Assembly (NCBI RefSeq): GCF_001519065.1
Contig: NZ_KQ954253.1
Span: forward strand, 110,158 to 174,157
DNA: 64,000 bases
Origin: Novosphingobium sp. FSW06-99
Lineage (GTDB): Bacteria; Pseudomonadota; Alphaproteobacteria; Sphingomonadales; Sphingomonadaceae
Direction of reading: 5' to 3'
Shown here: positions 16,561 through 25,222 of the stretch, one piece after another
Position numbering within the stretch: the stretch's first letter is position 1
How the letters are laid out: each line of letters starts with the position of its first letter
Program-made: the position numbers and the translations under genes
Notes under the pieces: generated by a model
Told to the model about the DNA's origin: nothing
Database searches by the model: none
Seen by the model: only the letters and a program-made list of their open reading frames with translations

Positions 16561-19050
16561 TCATCGTGATTGCGCCGCAGCGGACATGGCGGCGCGCGCG
16601 GCAAGAATATAGGCGGCGGTCGTACTGACCGTGTATTCATTTTCGAACCACAGGAATGGCCAGTCGGCCTTGGCCTCTGGCAAGTCGGGTTTTATGACCA
16701 GTACGCCCGGCACCAGGCCACCGGGAATGAAGCTGTAATCTGCACGATTATGGCCATAGCCGATGAGTTTGGACGCGGTCCCCACCGTCGAAACCAGCGA
16801 CAGATTGTTGGCAGGGTGCCGTCCGAGCACAAAATCCAGTGCGTCGAGCGTATATCCGCTTCCGACAAGATCAGGAAAAGCCTGATGCAGCAAATACATG
16901 GTCGTGCCAAAGCTGACGATCTGGTTCGAACCGGCCCACGACCCCAGGCTGATTGGCACGCCAAAAGGATTGTGCGCCAGATCGCGATCGACGCCCAGCC
17001 TGAAATCCCTGACCAGCGGCAAAAGCTGCTGGCGATAATCCGCCGGCATGTAGGGAATGGCGCGAACGGCCGCATCGGCGGTGGCAGGAAAGTTCCTGGC
17101 GATCAGCGGAAACAACTGGGCCAGACGATCGGCGTAGACTTTGCCGCCGTGGCTGGTGATCAGGAGTTCGATCGTGGCGCGAACATTGGCAAGGTCTGCA
17201 GAGCGCAGATATGGAGGAGCATCACGCCCGTCGCCCGCCTGCAGGACCCCGCTCTGCTGGCGTGCCCACATCGCCTGCGCCGCAGCAAGTGCCTCTCGCG
17301 ACAGGGCCGGATCGATCGTCGAAAGCGCGCGCGCAGCGGCGGCCAACCCGCCAGCGACCGCCAGATCGTTGGCAGGAAAATCGGTGGTGAACGCCCAGCG
17401 ATCATCGGGCGTGCCGGACCGGTCGCCAACGCGCTCGTCCGGTTGCAATGCGGGGTCATAAATCCGCCCGTCGGTTTGCGAGCCTGAATCCCCCAGATGC
17501 GCATATTGCCGCAATTGCGGATCGACGATTCCGATAATCGCATGACCGAACACCTTGTACTGGGCAAGCAACTGCAAAGTACCGTGGCGGATCTGCTGGA
17601 GCGCATCCTCGACCCCGTCGGGCTTGCGGATTTCCACTTTGCGGGCTGCCTCGTCGACACTGGTTTCATCCCAGTCGAGGCCGAACAGTTCACGCGCCCA
17701 GACCAGATCACGCACCACCGAGGCGTTTTCAGGTGTCTGAATGTCATAGTCCCCGGCATCCTGCCATCCGCCAATCGCCAGGCCTGAAATGTGTTCGCCA
17801 GCCTTGAACGGCGAATCGAGCCGATCCCCCATCCGGTAGCCATCAAAATGCGTGATGTCGGGTGGCGCCTGGCGCGCATCGTCGAGGTGCGCGGGCGCCG
17901 ACCAGACCCGATACTGCTCGCGCACGCCGATGTGGTCCATCTGTTCGGGCAGGAACGTGTCGAGGGAGGGCTGCCAGATATGATCATAGGCATCGGCGGC
18001 AATGCGAAAGGGATTGGTGGCCGTTCCGGCATACGTGATCGCGTAAATGCCGGGTTCGCGTACGGCGGAAAAATCGAAGGCCGCGTAAGTGTAGCGCGTC
18101 CAGCGACCACGCGGCTCGATCCTGGCCTTGAACACCGGTGCCCGGGTGCCGTCGGCTGTCAGTTTGACCAGTTCCGCCTCGGTCGGAGCCTTGAAATTGG
18201 GATCAAGCTCGATCAGCGCGACTTTGGAACGCCCCGGCGTGTACCCGGCCTGGTTGAACGAGACGACGGGCGCACGAACCCAGCCCTTCACCACATTGGG
18301 CCGCACATGCCAGACGATGGCATCCTTGGCGGCACCCGCCGCGATCAGGGACCGCACGACAAACCAGCCGTTCTGCGCGCGGGCGCGCGCATCAAACAGC
18401 ATCAACGGCGCCTGATCAGAGGTGATGGTGACGCGCGTAAACGGATCTTCCGGCGCCAGCGTGATCGACTTGCCGCCAGAAGCCAGCGGAAGCGGGTCGC
18501 CAGAGCCATCCCTGGCCATCGGTCCGGTGGGATGCCTTGGGAACAGACCAGGAGCACTGTCCATCAGATACGTCTTGCCAAAATAGCTGGTCGGCAGGAA
18601 ATCGAGGTTGAAACCGGCCTTGCCCGCCAGCGCCGCGGGCAACGGCTGATCGAGATCGACGGCAATTCGAAATCCATCGCCCTCGGGCGTGACCTTGACG
18701 GTATAGGACAGGTTCACATCCTTGTAGGCCGAACGCACCTGAATCTGATCGGGCCCGGGGCCGACCGAGCGGCCAACAAAGGCCGGGACGCGTGCCCATT
18801 GTTCGGGGGTGTTGTCCAGCCGCACCGCGCCGTCTGTCGCAATGCGCTCGCCGTGCAACACAATCTGGATGCCGGCATTCTTTTCATCAAAGAAGATCGG
18901 GCTGAACTGGTTTTGATCGATGATGACGGTCAACCCTTGCGTTTCCAGGGTTTGGTCCGGGGTGGCATGGAGGGCCTGGGCCCGCGCATCCATCGGCACT
19001 CCGGCCAGGCTGGCCGACACCAGCAGGGCGTTTACGACTCTTTTCAGCAC
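16561..19050 (-). CDS. Secreted glycoside hydrolase family 9 (endo-beta-1,4-glucanase-like)
   Basis: An 829-residue exported GH9 enzyme, an inverting hydrolase of beta-1,4-glucans such as cellulose, mixed-linkage glucan or xyloglucan backbone. Signal peptide: MLKRVVNALLVSASLAGVPMDARAQ. After an N-terminal beta-rich part, a CelD-type immunoglobulin-like domain begins at VSFNQAGYTPGRSKVALIE, followed by the catalytic alpha-barrel with GGWQDAGDYD (catalytic aspartates) and FENEYTVSTTAAYILAARA (catalytic glutamate). Starts with GTG behind GGAGAG. A LacI-type palindrome lies 48 bp upstream. It is the only enzyme here aimed at a glucan backbone, which argues for xyloglucan or mixed wall material as substrate. 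Confidence 0.9.
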   Translation of the reverse strand: MLKRVVNALLVSASLAGVPMDARAQALHATPDQTLETQGLTVIIDQNQFSPIFFDEKNAGIQIVLHGERIATDGAVRLDNTPEQWARVPAFVGRSVGPGPDQIQVRSAYKDVNLSYTVKVTPEGDGFRIAVDLDQPLPAALAGKAGFNLDFLPTSYFGKTYLMDSAPGLFPRHPTGPMARDGSGDPLPLASGGKSITLAPEDPFTRVTITSDQAPLMLFDARARAQNGWFVVRSLIAAGAAKDAIVWHVRPNVVKGWVRAPVVSFNQAGYTPGRSKVALIELDPNFKAPTEAELVKLTADGTRAPVFKARIEPRGRWTRYTYAAFDFSAVREPGIYAITYAGTATNPFRIAADAYDHIWQPSLDTFLPEQMDHIGVREQYRVWSAPAHLDDARQAPPDITHFDGYRMGDRLDSPFKAGEHISGLAIGGWQDAGDYDIQTPENASVVRDLVWARELFGLDWDETSVDEAARKVEIRKPDGVEDALQQIRHGTLQLLAQYKVFGHAIIGIVDPQLRQYAHLGDSGSQTDGRIYDPALQPDERVGDRSGTPDDRWAFTTDFPANDLAVAGGLAAAARALSTIDPALSREALAAAQAMWARQQSGVLQAGDGRDAPPYLRSADLANVRATIELLITSHGGKVYADRLAQLFPLIARNFPATADAAVRAIPYMPADYRQQLLPLVRDFRLGVDRDLAHNPFGVPISLGSWAGSNQIVSFGTTMYLLHQAFPDLVGSGYTLDALDFVLGRHPANNLSLVSTVGTASKLIGYGHNRADYSFIPGGLVPGVLVIKPDLPEAKADWPFLWFENEYTVSTTAAYILAARAAMSAAAQSR

Positions 19051-19097
19051 AGGCCTCTCCGTCTGTTTTTCTGGTTCGGATCGATCAAATTGGTATA

Positions 19098-19109
19098 GAT
19101 AGCGCTATC
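19098..19109. promoter_or_regulatory. LacI-type operator candidate upstream of GH9
   Basis: GATAGCGCTATC is a perfect 12-bp palindrome with the central CG typical of LacI-family operators, 48 bp upstream of the GH9 start. Near-identical sites occur at 27070-27081 and 56197-56208, each upstream of a hemicellulose gene. No LacI-family gene is present in the window. Confidence 0.65.
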
Positions 19110-19137
19110 ACAACACAACAAGGGCGCGTCGCCACCT

Positions 19138-20853
19138 TTATGGCGCGCCGCCGTGGCCGACCGACCAGACATAGGCCGTCAGCGCATCCAGTTGGGCCGC
19201 ATCCAGCCGAACGCCGCCAAAGGCAGGCATCGGCGCGGCAAAGTTTTTGGGCCGCGGCACGCCGCTGACAATCACCGCCCTGATCCCGGCGAGATCCCCC
19301 TTGCTCCACAGCCAATCGCGATTGGCCAGTCGGGGCCCGACCGGCGTTCCTTGCGCACGTGCGCCATGGCACCCCGCGCAGGGCGCGCCTGCGACCTCAC
19401 CGTTGTAGAGGCGCCGACCCTGGGCGACCATTGCGGAGGTGACGCCGGCGGGCAGCGCAACCGGATGCCCGGTCGGCTCGGGCGCGGGCACACGCAAGGA
19501 TTCAGGAGCAGGTCCTTGCGCTGCGGCAATGGCAGCGTCGGCATTGCCGCGATAGGTGATTTTCCAAATACGCCCCTGCTTGTCATCGCTGATATAAAGC
19601 GCACCATCCGGCCCTGTCGCCAGACCGGTCGGACGATAGCGCGCATCGCCCGACGCCTTGTTCGGCCCGGCAAAACCATCGGCAAAGACGACGAACGGAC
19701 CCGATGCGAGTCCTTGCGTCAGCGGCTGGAAGACAACATTGAATCCATCCTGTGGGCCGGGTGCGCGGTTCCACGAACCATGAAACGCGATGAACGCGCC
19801 GCCACGATAGGCCGAAGGGAATTGCCGCCCGTCATAGAGTGCCAAGGCGTTGGGCGCCCAATGCGCCGGAAACGCCGCCACCGGGGCCTTGCGCCGAGCA
19901 CAGACGCCGATCGCGCGTCCGCCGTCACCGTTGTATTCGGGTGCCAGCACGAGCCGATGCCGGCCCGGATCAAAATAGCACTCGGGCCAGCCGAAATCGT
20001 CGCCGCCTTGCACATCCAGCAATTCTTCGGCGGGCAGATTCTGCCCCTGGTCCGGCGTATAAAGCGTACCCCAGTTTTCAAACAACTGATCGCGACCGTG
20101 CTGGGTTGCAAACACATGGTCCTGCGGATCAAGCGCCAGCCCAACGGCGTTGCGGATACCACTGGCATAACGGGCGCCGGGTGCAAACACCTGCCCCATC
20201 CGATCGGCGCGATACCGCCAGATGCCGGCACGCAGCGCCTTTTCCGCGCAGGGCACTTGCCCCGGCGATCCGGCCTGCCGGTTGTCGCGCTGGCAGGCAT
20301 TTGTTGCGCTGCCCGAATTTACAAACAAGGTGCCGTCGCGCGTGATCACGATCGAATGCGAGTGATGGTCGCCATGGGTCGGCAGGCCGGACAACACCAC
20401 ATCGCCGCGCACGCGCCGCGACGCCAGCACGTCGGCAAGACGATAGCGCAGGATCCGGCTGCCATCTTCGAGAAAGACGTGCTGTTTGTACAGCGCGATG
20501 CCGGTTCCGCCCAAGCCGCCCGCCAACGGCCGCGTAATCCGGTCAGCGACGCCGTCGCCATCGACATCGCGCATGACGATCAGCCCGGCCGGTGATCGGT
20601 CCTGCGCTTCATTGCCCTTTTGGCTGTTGGCATAGACCGTGCCGTCGGCATCCACCACAAGATGCCGCGCATGCCCCAGATGATCGGCAAACACCGTCGC
20701 GCAAAATCCCGGCGGCAAGGCCAGTCCTGCTGCATTGCCCGAGGGACATCGGGCACCAGACTTCGCGCGGAGCTGTTGGTGCGGACCAGCAGCGGCGTGA
20801 CCGGCAACCAATGCAACCGCGCCAGCCAACACGACAAGGACAGGGCGTACCAT
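19138..20853 (-). CDS. PQQ-dependent sugar (L-sorbosone-type) dehydrogenase with C-terminal cytochrome c
   Basis: A 571-residue exported oxidoreductase: signal peptide MVRPVLVVLAGAVALVAGHAAA, then a six-bladed propeller of the soluble glucose/L-sorbosone dehydrogenase type (GNEAQDRSPAGLIVMRD, HGDHHSHSIVITRDGTLFVN, ASGIRNAVGLALDPQDHVFA), then a cytochrome c domain with the heme site PCAGCHGARAQGT and a methionine ligand in APMPAFGG. It would oxidise a sugar or aldose in the periplasm with PQQ and pass electrons to its own heme and the respiratory chain. It is upstream of GH9 on the same strand. A variant of the GTANGAGTATA box lies in the 86-bp gap upstream (20905-20915). Confidence 0.85.
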   Translation of the reverse strand: MVRPVLVVLAGAVALVAGHAAAGPHQQLRAKSGARCPSGNAAGLALPPGFCATVFADHLGHARHLVVDADGTVYANSQKGNEAQDRSPAGLIVMRDVDGDGVADRITRPLAGGLGGTGIALYKQHVFLEDGSRILRYRLADVLASRRVRGDVVLSGLPTHGDHHSHSIVITRDGTLFVNSGSATNACQRDNRQAGSPGQVPCAEKALRAGIWRYRADRMGQVFAPGARYASGIRNAVGLALDPQDHVFATQHGRDQLFENWGTLYTPDQGQNLPAEELLDVQGGDDFGWPECYFDPGRHRLVLAPEYNGDGGRAIGVCARRKAPVAAFPAHWAPNALALYDGRQFPSAYRGGAFIAFHGSWNRAPGPQDGFNVVFQPLTQGLASGPFVVFADGFAGPNKASGDARYRPTGLATGPDGALYISDDKQGRIWKITYRGNADAAIAAAQGPAPESLRVPAPEPTGHPVALPAGVTSAMVAQGRRLYNGEVAGAPCAGCHGARAQGTPVGPRLANRDWLWSKGDLAGIRAVIVSGVPRPKNFAAPMPAFGGVRLDAAQLDALTAYVWSVGHGGAP

Positions 20854-20904
20854 GAAAGAGACTCCGCGCGGCCCCTGGGACCTTTGACGGGTCTGTGTAA
20901 TCTA

Positions 20905-20915
20905 GTATGACAAAT
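20905..20915 (+). promoter_or_regulatory. Variant GntR-type box upstream of the sorbosone dehydrogenase gene
   Basis: GTATGACAAAT matches the first six positions of the locus-wide box GTANGAGTATA (best sister: GTATGAGTATA at 44697-44707 on the other strand). It lies about 50 bp upstream of the dehydrogenase start. It is the weakest member of the set. Confidence 0.35.
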
Positions 20916-20939
20916 AAGGTCAAGCCGACTATTGCCGGG

Positions 20940-21656
20940 CTAGACAATGCCCGCATCGCGTGACGCGTTCAGGATCAACGCATGCATCGCGTCGCGCGCG
21001 CGGTCACCGTCTTGCTGCACAATGGCCTCGAACACGCAGTCATGATCGGGCATGGGGTCGCGATCGACCCCACGCTCTTCACGCGACAGTTGCGTCGTCC
21101 AATCGATCACCGCCGCAATCGACGCGCTGATCGATATCAGCGTGGCATTGCGCGTCGACACCAGAATCAGGTTGTGAAATGCCCGGTCTTCGGCGCGGCC
21201 ATCGGCATTGCGCAACCCCAGCTTGCGCATTTCCTGCAACGCGTGGCCCATCGCGGCAACATCGGATGCCGAACGCCGCATCGCGGCAAGGGATGCGGCG
21301 TAAGGTTCGACAGCCATACGCAATTCAAAAAAATCCTGAATGAATTTCCGCGAAACGCCGGTCTCGAAGATCCATGCAATCACGTCGAGATCAAGCATGC
21401 TCCAATAGGCCTGGGCATTGACCCGCGTCCCGCTCTTGGTGCGACTGTACACCAGACCTTTGCCCGCCAACAATCGGATCGCTTCACGATAGGCAGTGCG
21501 GGAAACCCCGGTTTCAGCGCTGTAGCGTTCTTCCGCGACGAGCGGTTCGCCGGGCAGCAACTGGCCTGAAACAATCGTCTTGCCAATTTCGCGGGCAAGC
21601 GTTTCGTGCACGGCATTCGATCGTCGAAGGCCGGGAAAGATCGGGGGCGATGCCAT
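20940..21656 (-). CDS. FadR-type GntR family transcriptional regulator
   Basis: A 238-residue GntR regulator of the FadR subfamily (winged helix plus all-helical FCD ligand domain). DNA-binding part: LAREIGKTIVSGQLLPGEPL then SAETGVSRTAYREAIRLLAGKGLVYSRTKSGTRV. FCD domain: FFELRMAVEPYAASLAA, with the metal-binding histidines suggested by DRAFHNLIL and MPDHDCVFEAI. It is a paralogue of the regulator at 36004-36765: both share GVSRTAYREA / HVSRTAYREA, the SGTRVNAQAYWSMLDLDVIAWIF-like linker and WTT near the end. It is divergent from the MFS/enolase operon with two inverted boxes (TGGTACGAG and its complement) between them, so it most likely represses that operon and itself. Confidence 0.9.
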   Translation of the reverse strand: MASPPIFPGLRRSNAVHETLAREIGKTIVSGQLLPGEPLVAEERYSAETGVSRTAYREAIRLLAGKGLVYSRTKSGTRVNAQAYWSMLDLDVIAWIFETGVSRKFIQDFFELRMAVEPYAASLAAMRRSASDVAAMGHALQEMRKLGLRNADGRAEDRAFHNLILVSTRNATLISISASIAAVIDWTTQLSREERGVDRDPMPDHDCVFEAIVQQDGDRARDAMHALILNASRDAGIV

Positions 21657-21697
21657 GAATTCGTGTGGCGCGGCTGGCCAGTGGCGTCAAGACCCGC

Positions 21698-21774
21698 GGC
21701 CCTCGTACCACTGGCCGGCGCCTCCGAATGGCGGTTTACAAAAGCGTGCGGCGCGCTAAATTGGTACGAGTAAT
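21698..21774. promoter_or_regulatory. Pair of inverted GntR-type boxes between GntR gene and MFS operon
   Basis: CTCGTACCA (21702-21710) and TGGTACGAG (21762-21770) are exact reverse complements 51 bp apart in the 145-bp divergent region. Extended, they read GTACGAGGGCC (minus strand, 21698-21708) and GTACGAGTAAT (plus strand, 21764-21774). A further perfect inverted repeat, GGCCAGTGG (21676-21684) with CCACTGGCC (21708-21716), overlaps the first box. Paired boxes fit a dimer-of-dimers looping repressor. Confidence 0.6.
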
Positions 21775-21801
21775 TATTCGAAAAGGCACAGCAGCGCACC
21801 C

Positions 21802-23082
21802 ATGGCGACCGCGTTTCAGCAGGTGCGACACTGTCCGAACATCCGGGCGCGATGGGTGGTGGCGCTGGCCGTTTCGGGGGCCATGGCGATCAGCTATTGC
21901 GACCGGCAGGCCTTTCCCTGGGCGGTCAGGCTGATCGCGGCCGACATTCCTTTCGGCAACGAGACCAAGGCCACGCTCGATACGGCCTTCCTTGCCACTT
22001 ACGGCCTGATGTATCTCGGCGGCGGATGGCTGCTCGACAGACTGGGCACGCAACGCGGCTTTCTGGTGATCATGACGTTCTGGTCGCTCGCCTGCGCCAG
22101 CCAGGGACTGGCACTGGGCCTGGTCACCCTGGGTATCAGCAGGCTGCTGCTGGGCGCGGGTGAAGGCGGCGGTTTTCCGGCGGCGACGCGGGTCGTGGCA
22201 GAATGGTTCGACCAGCATGACCGCTCCACCGCGATGGGACTGGTCAATGCCGGAACTGCGATCGGCGCGGTATTGGCCCCCGCGCTGATCGGCGCGATTG
22301 TCAGCAACGGCAACGCCTGGGGCTTGGCCGCATGGCGGTGGGTGTTTTTTGCGACAGGGGCCATGGGTCTGGCCTGGGCGCTGTGCTGGCTGGTTGGATA
22401 TCATGCCCCGGCGCTGGCCACGGCATGCGATGACAATGCTGTCGGGCCAGTCGTCACGCTTGGCGATCTGGTCCGCCATCGTGCCGTGCGCGGGATATTC
22501 CTGGCCAAGTTTCTGAGCGACGGGGCCTGGTATTTCTATCTGTTCTGGTTGCCCAAATATCTGTTTGAAATGCATGGACTCGATCTTGGCCATGCAGTTG
22601 CCCTGGGATGGATTCCTTATGCGGCCGCCGGGCTGGGCAGCGTCGGCGGCGGCTGGCTGTCGGCACGGCTGCTACGCCGTGGCCGGTCACTGGGATTTGC
22701 CCGCAAATTCGCACTGGGATTGAGCGCCGCCTGCATGCCCTGGGTCATGTTCGCGCCGGCCTGTCATGCGGTCTGGCCGGTGATTGCGTTGTTCAGCCTT
22801 GCTTTTTTTGGCCAGCAAAGCTGGTCGACGCTGCTCATGACCCTGCCCGCCGACCTGGTGCCGGTTTCCGGACTTGGGCGGCTTGCCGGGCTGGTTGGGC
22901 TGGGGGGCGCCTTTGGCGGCATTGTCGTCGGGCAGATCGCCGGGCGCGCGCTGGATACCGGGCTTGGTTACACGCCCGTGCTGGCGGTTGCCGCGCTGCT
23001 TCACCCCCTCGCCTTCGTCCTTGTCTGTCGGGAAATTCCCGACCTTCGCAAACTTGATTTCAACACAAGAGCCTTGTCATGA
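21802..23082 (+). CDS. MFS transporter, anion:cation symporter (hexuronate/galactonate type)
   Basis: A 426-residue, twelve-helix major facilitator of the ACS family, whose members import sugar acids such as hexuronates, galactonate or glucarate with protons. Marks: AISYCDRQAFPWAV in helix 1, GGGWLLDRLGTQRGF after helix 2, the loop GAGEGGGFPAATRVVAEWFDQHDRSTAMG typical of ExuT/GudP, and AWYFYLFWLPKYLFEMHGLD in helix 7. First gene of an operon: its stop overlaps the enolase-superfamily gene (ATGA). The partner genes suggest that it brings in an acid sugar derived from hemicellulose side chains. Confidence 0.88.
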   Translation: MATAFQQVRHCPNIRARWVVALAVSGAMAISYCDRQAFPWAVRLIAADIPFGNETKATLDTAFLATYGLMYLGGGWLLDRLGTQRGFLVIMTFWSLACASQGLALGLVTLGISRLLLGAGEGGGFPAATRVVAEWFDQHDRSTAMGLVNAGTAIGAVLAPALIGAIVSNGNAWGLAAWRWVFFATGAMGLAWALCWLVGYHAPALATACDDNAVGPVVTLGDLVRHRAVRGIFLAKFLSDGAWYFYLFWLPKYLFEMHGLDLGHAVALGWIPYAAAGLGSVGGGWLSARLLRRGRSLGFARKFALGLSAACMPWVMFAPACHAVWPVIALFSLAFFGQQSWSTLLMTLPADLVPVSGLGRLAGLVGLGGAFGGIVVGQIAGRALDTGLGYTPVLAVAALLHPLAFVLVCREIPDLRKLDFNTRALS

Positions 23083-24257
23083 AAATAACCGGGATACGCA
23101 CGCGTGTGGTGCAATGGCGTGGCAAAACGGTGCCACTGCCACCGCATTTCTGCACCAATCCGATGGACCTGATCGCCCCGCTGCTAAAGCCCGACACGAT
23201 GGGCACATTCACCTTTCACGGCTGGCTGATCATCGAGATCTTCACCGATCAGGGTCTGGTCGGGATCGGCAACGCGGCGCTTGCACCGCTGGTCACCAAG
23301 CACTTGATCGACCAGTATCTCGCCCCGCTGCTGATCGGGCAGAACCCGTGGGATACCGAATTCCTGTGGCAAACCATGTACCGGCAGACCATGGCGTTTG
23401 GCCGCAAGGGCGTGGCCATGGTCGCGATTTCGGCCATCGACATCGCCCTGTGGGATCTGATGGGCAAGGCTGCACGGCAACCGTGCTATCGGTTGATGGG
23501 CGGGCGCACCAAAGTCCGCATCCCGGTCTATGCCAGCCGCCTTTACGCCACCCCGCTCGACGAACTGGCCGCAGAGGCGGCGCGGTACAAGGCGCAAGGC
23601 TATCAGGCGATGAAACTGCGGTTCGGCTGGGGCCCGAACGACGGCGCAGCGGGCATGGAACGCAATATCGCGCTGGTGCGGACGGTACGCGAAACGGTGG
23701 GCGATGCGATCGACATCATGGCCGATGCCTATATGGGCTGGAATCTCGACTATGCGAAACGGATGATGCGCCTGATCGAGCCGTTCAACCTGCGCTGGCT
23801 GGAAGAGGCGATTATCCCCGACGACATCCACGGCTATAACGAGCTGCGCCGGTTTGGCAGCACGCCGATTGCGGCGGGTGAGCACGAATTCACCAGCTAC
23901 GGATTTCGCCAGTTGATCGAGGCACGCGCGCTCGACTACTTTCAGTTCGATACCAACCGCGTCGGCGGCCTGACCGCGGCACGCAAGATCCAGGCGGTGG
24001 CCGAGGCATTTTCCATTCCGGTCGTGCCGCACGCCGGGCAGATGCACAATTATCACGTGGTGATGGCCAGCCTCAATTCCCCGATCGCGGAGTTCTTTCC
24101 GCCGGTCGAAGTAGAAGTCGGCAACGAACTGTTCTGGTACATTTTCAAGGGCGAGCCCAAACCCGTCGACGGCTATATCGAGCTGGACGATGCCATCCCC
24201 GGCCTGGGGCTGGAAATTGACGAAACCGCCCTTCAACAATTCGAGGTGATCGGCTGA
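23079..24257 (+). CDS. Enolase-superfamily acid-sugar dehydratase (rhamnonate dehydratase-like)
   Basis: A 392-residue member of the mandelate racemase/enolase superfamily, close in pattern to L-rhamnonate dehydratase. It would abstract the alpha proton of an aldonate and eliminate water to a 2-keto-3-deoxy acid with Mg2+. Visible marks: N-terminal capping domain with HFCTNPMDLIAPLLK, GRKGVAMVAISAIDIALWDL, then metal ligands in IMADAYMGWN (Asp), WLEEAIIPDD (Glu) and IAAGEHEFTS (Glu), and the catalytic histidine in VVPHAGQMHNYH. The substrate could be L-rhamnonate, L-fuconate, L-galactonate or L-arabonate; the sequence read by eye cannot decide. Overlaps the transporter and the reductase genes. 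Confidence 0.85.
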   Translation: MKITGIRTRVVQWRGKTVPLPPHFCTNPMDLIAPLLKPDTMGTFTFHGWLIIEIFTDQGLVGIGNAALAPLVTKHLIDQYLAPLLIGQNPWDTEFLWQTMYRQTMAFGRKGVAMVAISAIDIALWDLMGKAARQPCYRLMGGRTKVRIPVYASRLYATPLDELAAEAARYKAQGYQAMKLRFGWGPNDGAAGMERNIALVRTVRETVGDAIDIMADAYMGWNLDYAKRMMRLIEPFNLRWLEEAIIPDDIHGYNELRRFGSTPIAAGEHEFTSYGFRQLIEARALDYFQFDTNRVGGLTAARKIQAVAEAFSIPVVPHAGQMHNYHVVMASLNSPIAEFFPPVEVEVGNELFWYIFKGEPKPVDGYIELDDAIPGLGLEIDETALQQFEVIG

Positions 24258-25126
24258 TGACCATGAAGATCGCATTGCTCGGCACGGGGACCATGGGCGC
24301 CGGCATGGCGCGCAGGCTGCTGGGCGCCGGGTTCGCGCTGACCGTGTGGAACCGCTCACCCGCACGCGCCGCGCCGCTTGGCGAAATCGGCGCAACGCTG
24401 GCCTCCAGCCCGGCCGACGCGGCCACCGGCGCCGATTGCGTGATTGCCATGCTGGCCGACAACACCGCATCGAAGGATGCCTGGTTGGGGCCGCAGGGCG
24501 CGCTGGGGGCCATGGCGCCCGGCACTGTCGCGATCGAATGCAGCACGCTTGATTGTGACTGGGTCGGCACGCTGGCGCACGCGATGGCCGATGCCGCGAT
24601 CAATTTCGTCGAGGCCCCCGTTACCGGCAGCAAGGTCCAGGCTGAAAGTGGCACGCTGCGGTTTCTGGTCGGCAGCGATCAAACCAGCCTCGATCTTGCG
24701 CGACCGGTGCTCGATGGCATGGGCAACGCCATTATCCACCTCGGCCCGGTGGGCAGCGGCGCCGTGCTCAAGCTGGCCAACAATTTCCTGGCCGGGCTAC
24801 AGGCCGCAGCCTTCGCCGAAGCGCTTGCCCTGATCGAGGCGAAGGGGCTGGACCGGGAACGCGCCACCGGGGTTCTGCGCGCCGGGGCACCGGGCAGCCC
24901 GATGGTCGGCCTGATGGCCGACCGGATGCTGGCAGACGACTTTGAACCCAATTTTCTGGTTCCGCTGATGATCAAGGATCTGGGCTATGCCGAACACTTG
25001 CTGGCGTCTGCGGGCATCAATTCGGCGCTCGTGCGGGCGGCGCGCGCACGTTTTGATGATGCGGTGGCGGCAGGTCTGGGTGATCGCGACATTTCGGCGG
25101 TGATCGTGCCGCTGCGCGCGGGCTAA
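24257..25126 (+). CDS. NAD(P)-dependent 3-hydroxyisobutyrate dehydrogenase-family reductase
   Basis: A 289-residue beta-hydroxyacid dehydrogenase. The Rossmann motif is LLGTGTMGAGMARRLLGAGF (residues ~6-25), the substrate motif FVEAPVTGSKVQAESGTL (usual DAPVSGG), and the catalytic lysine region LKLANNFLAGLQAAAFAEAL. Relatives reduce tartronate semialdehyde or oxidise 3-hydroxyisobutyrate, L-threonate and similar acids. It overlaps the dehydratase stop by one base (TGATG), so it probably acts in the same acid-sugar route, oxidising a hydroxy-acid intermediate or reducing a semialdehyde. Cytoplasmic. Confidence 0.87.
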   Translation: MTMKIALLGTGTMGAGMARRLLGAGFALTVWNRSPARAAPLGEIGATLASSPADAATGADCVIAMLADNTASKDAWLGPQGALGAMAPGTVAIECSTLDCDWVGTLAHAMADAAINFVEAPVTGSKVQAESGTLRFLVGSDQTSLDLARPVLDGMGNAIIHLGPVGSGAVLKLANNFLAGLQAAAFAEALALIEAKGLDRERATGVLRAGAPGSPMVGLMADRMLADDFEPNFLVPLMIKDLGYAEHLLASAGINSALVRAARARFDDAVAAGLGDRDISAVIVPLRAG

Positions 25127-25222
25127 AGCCGATCGTTCCGCGCTGCGGCGCGCTTTACCGTGAAATGCTGTTCGGGAGTGGATCACCATGCTGACGTTCC
25201 ATGGCTGGCTGGGCAGACCGTG

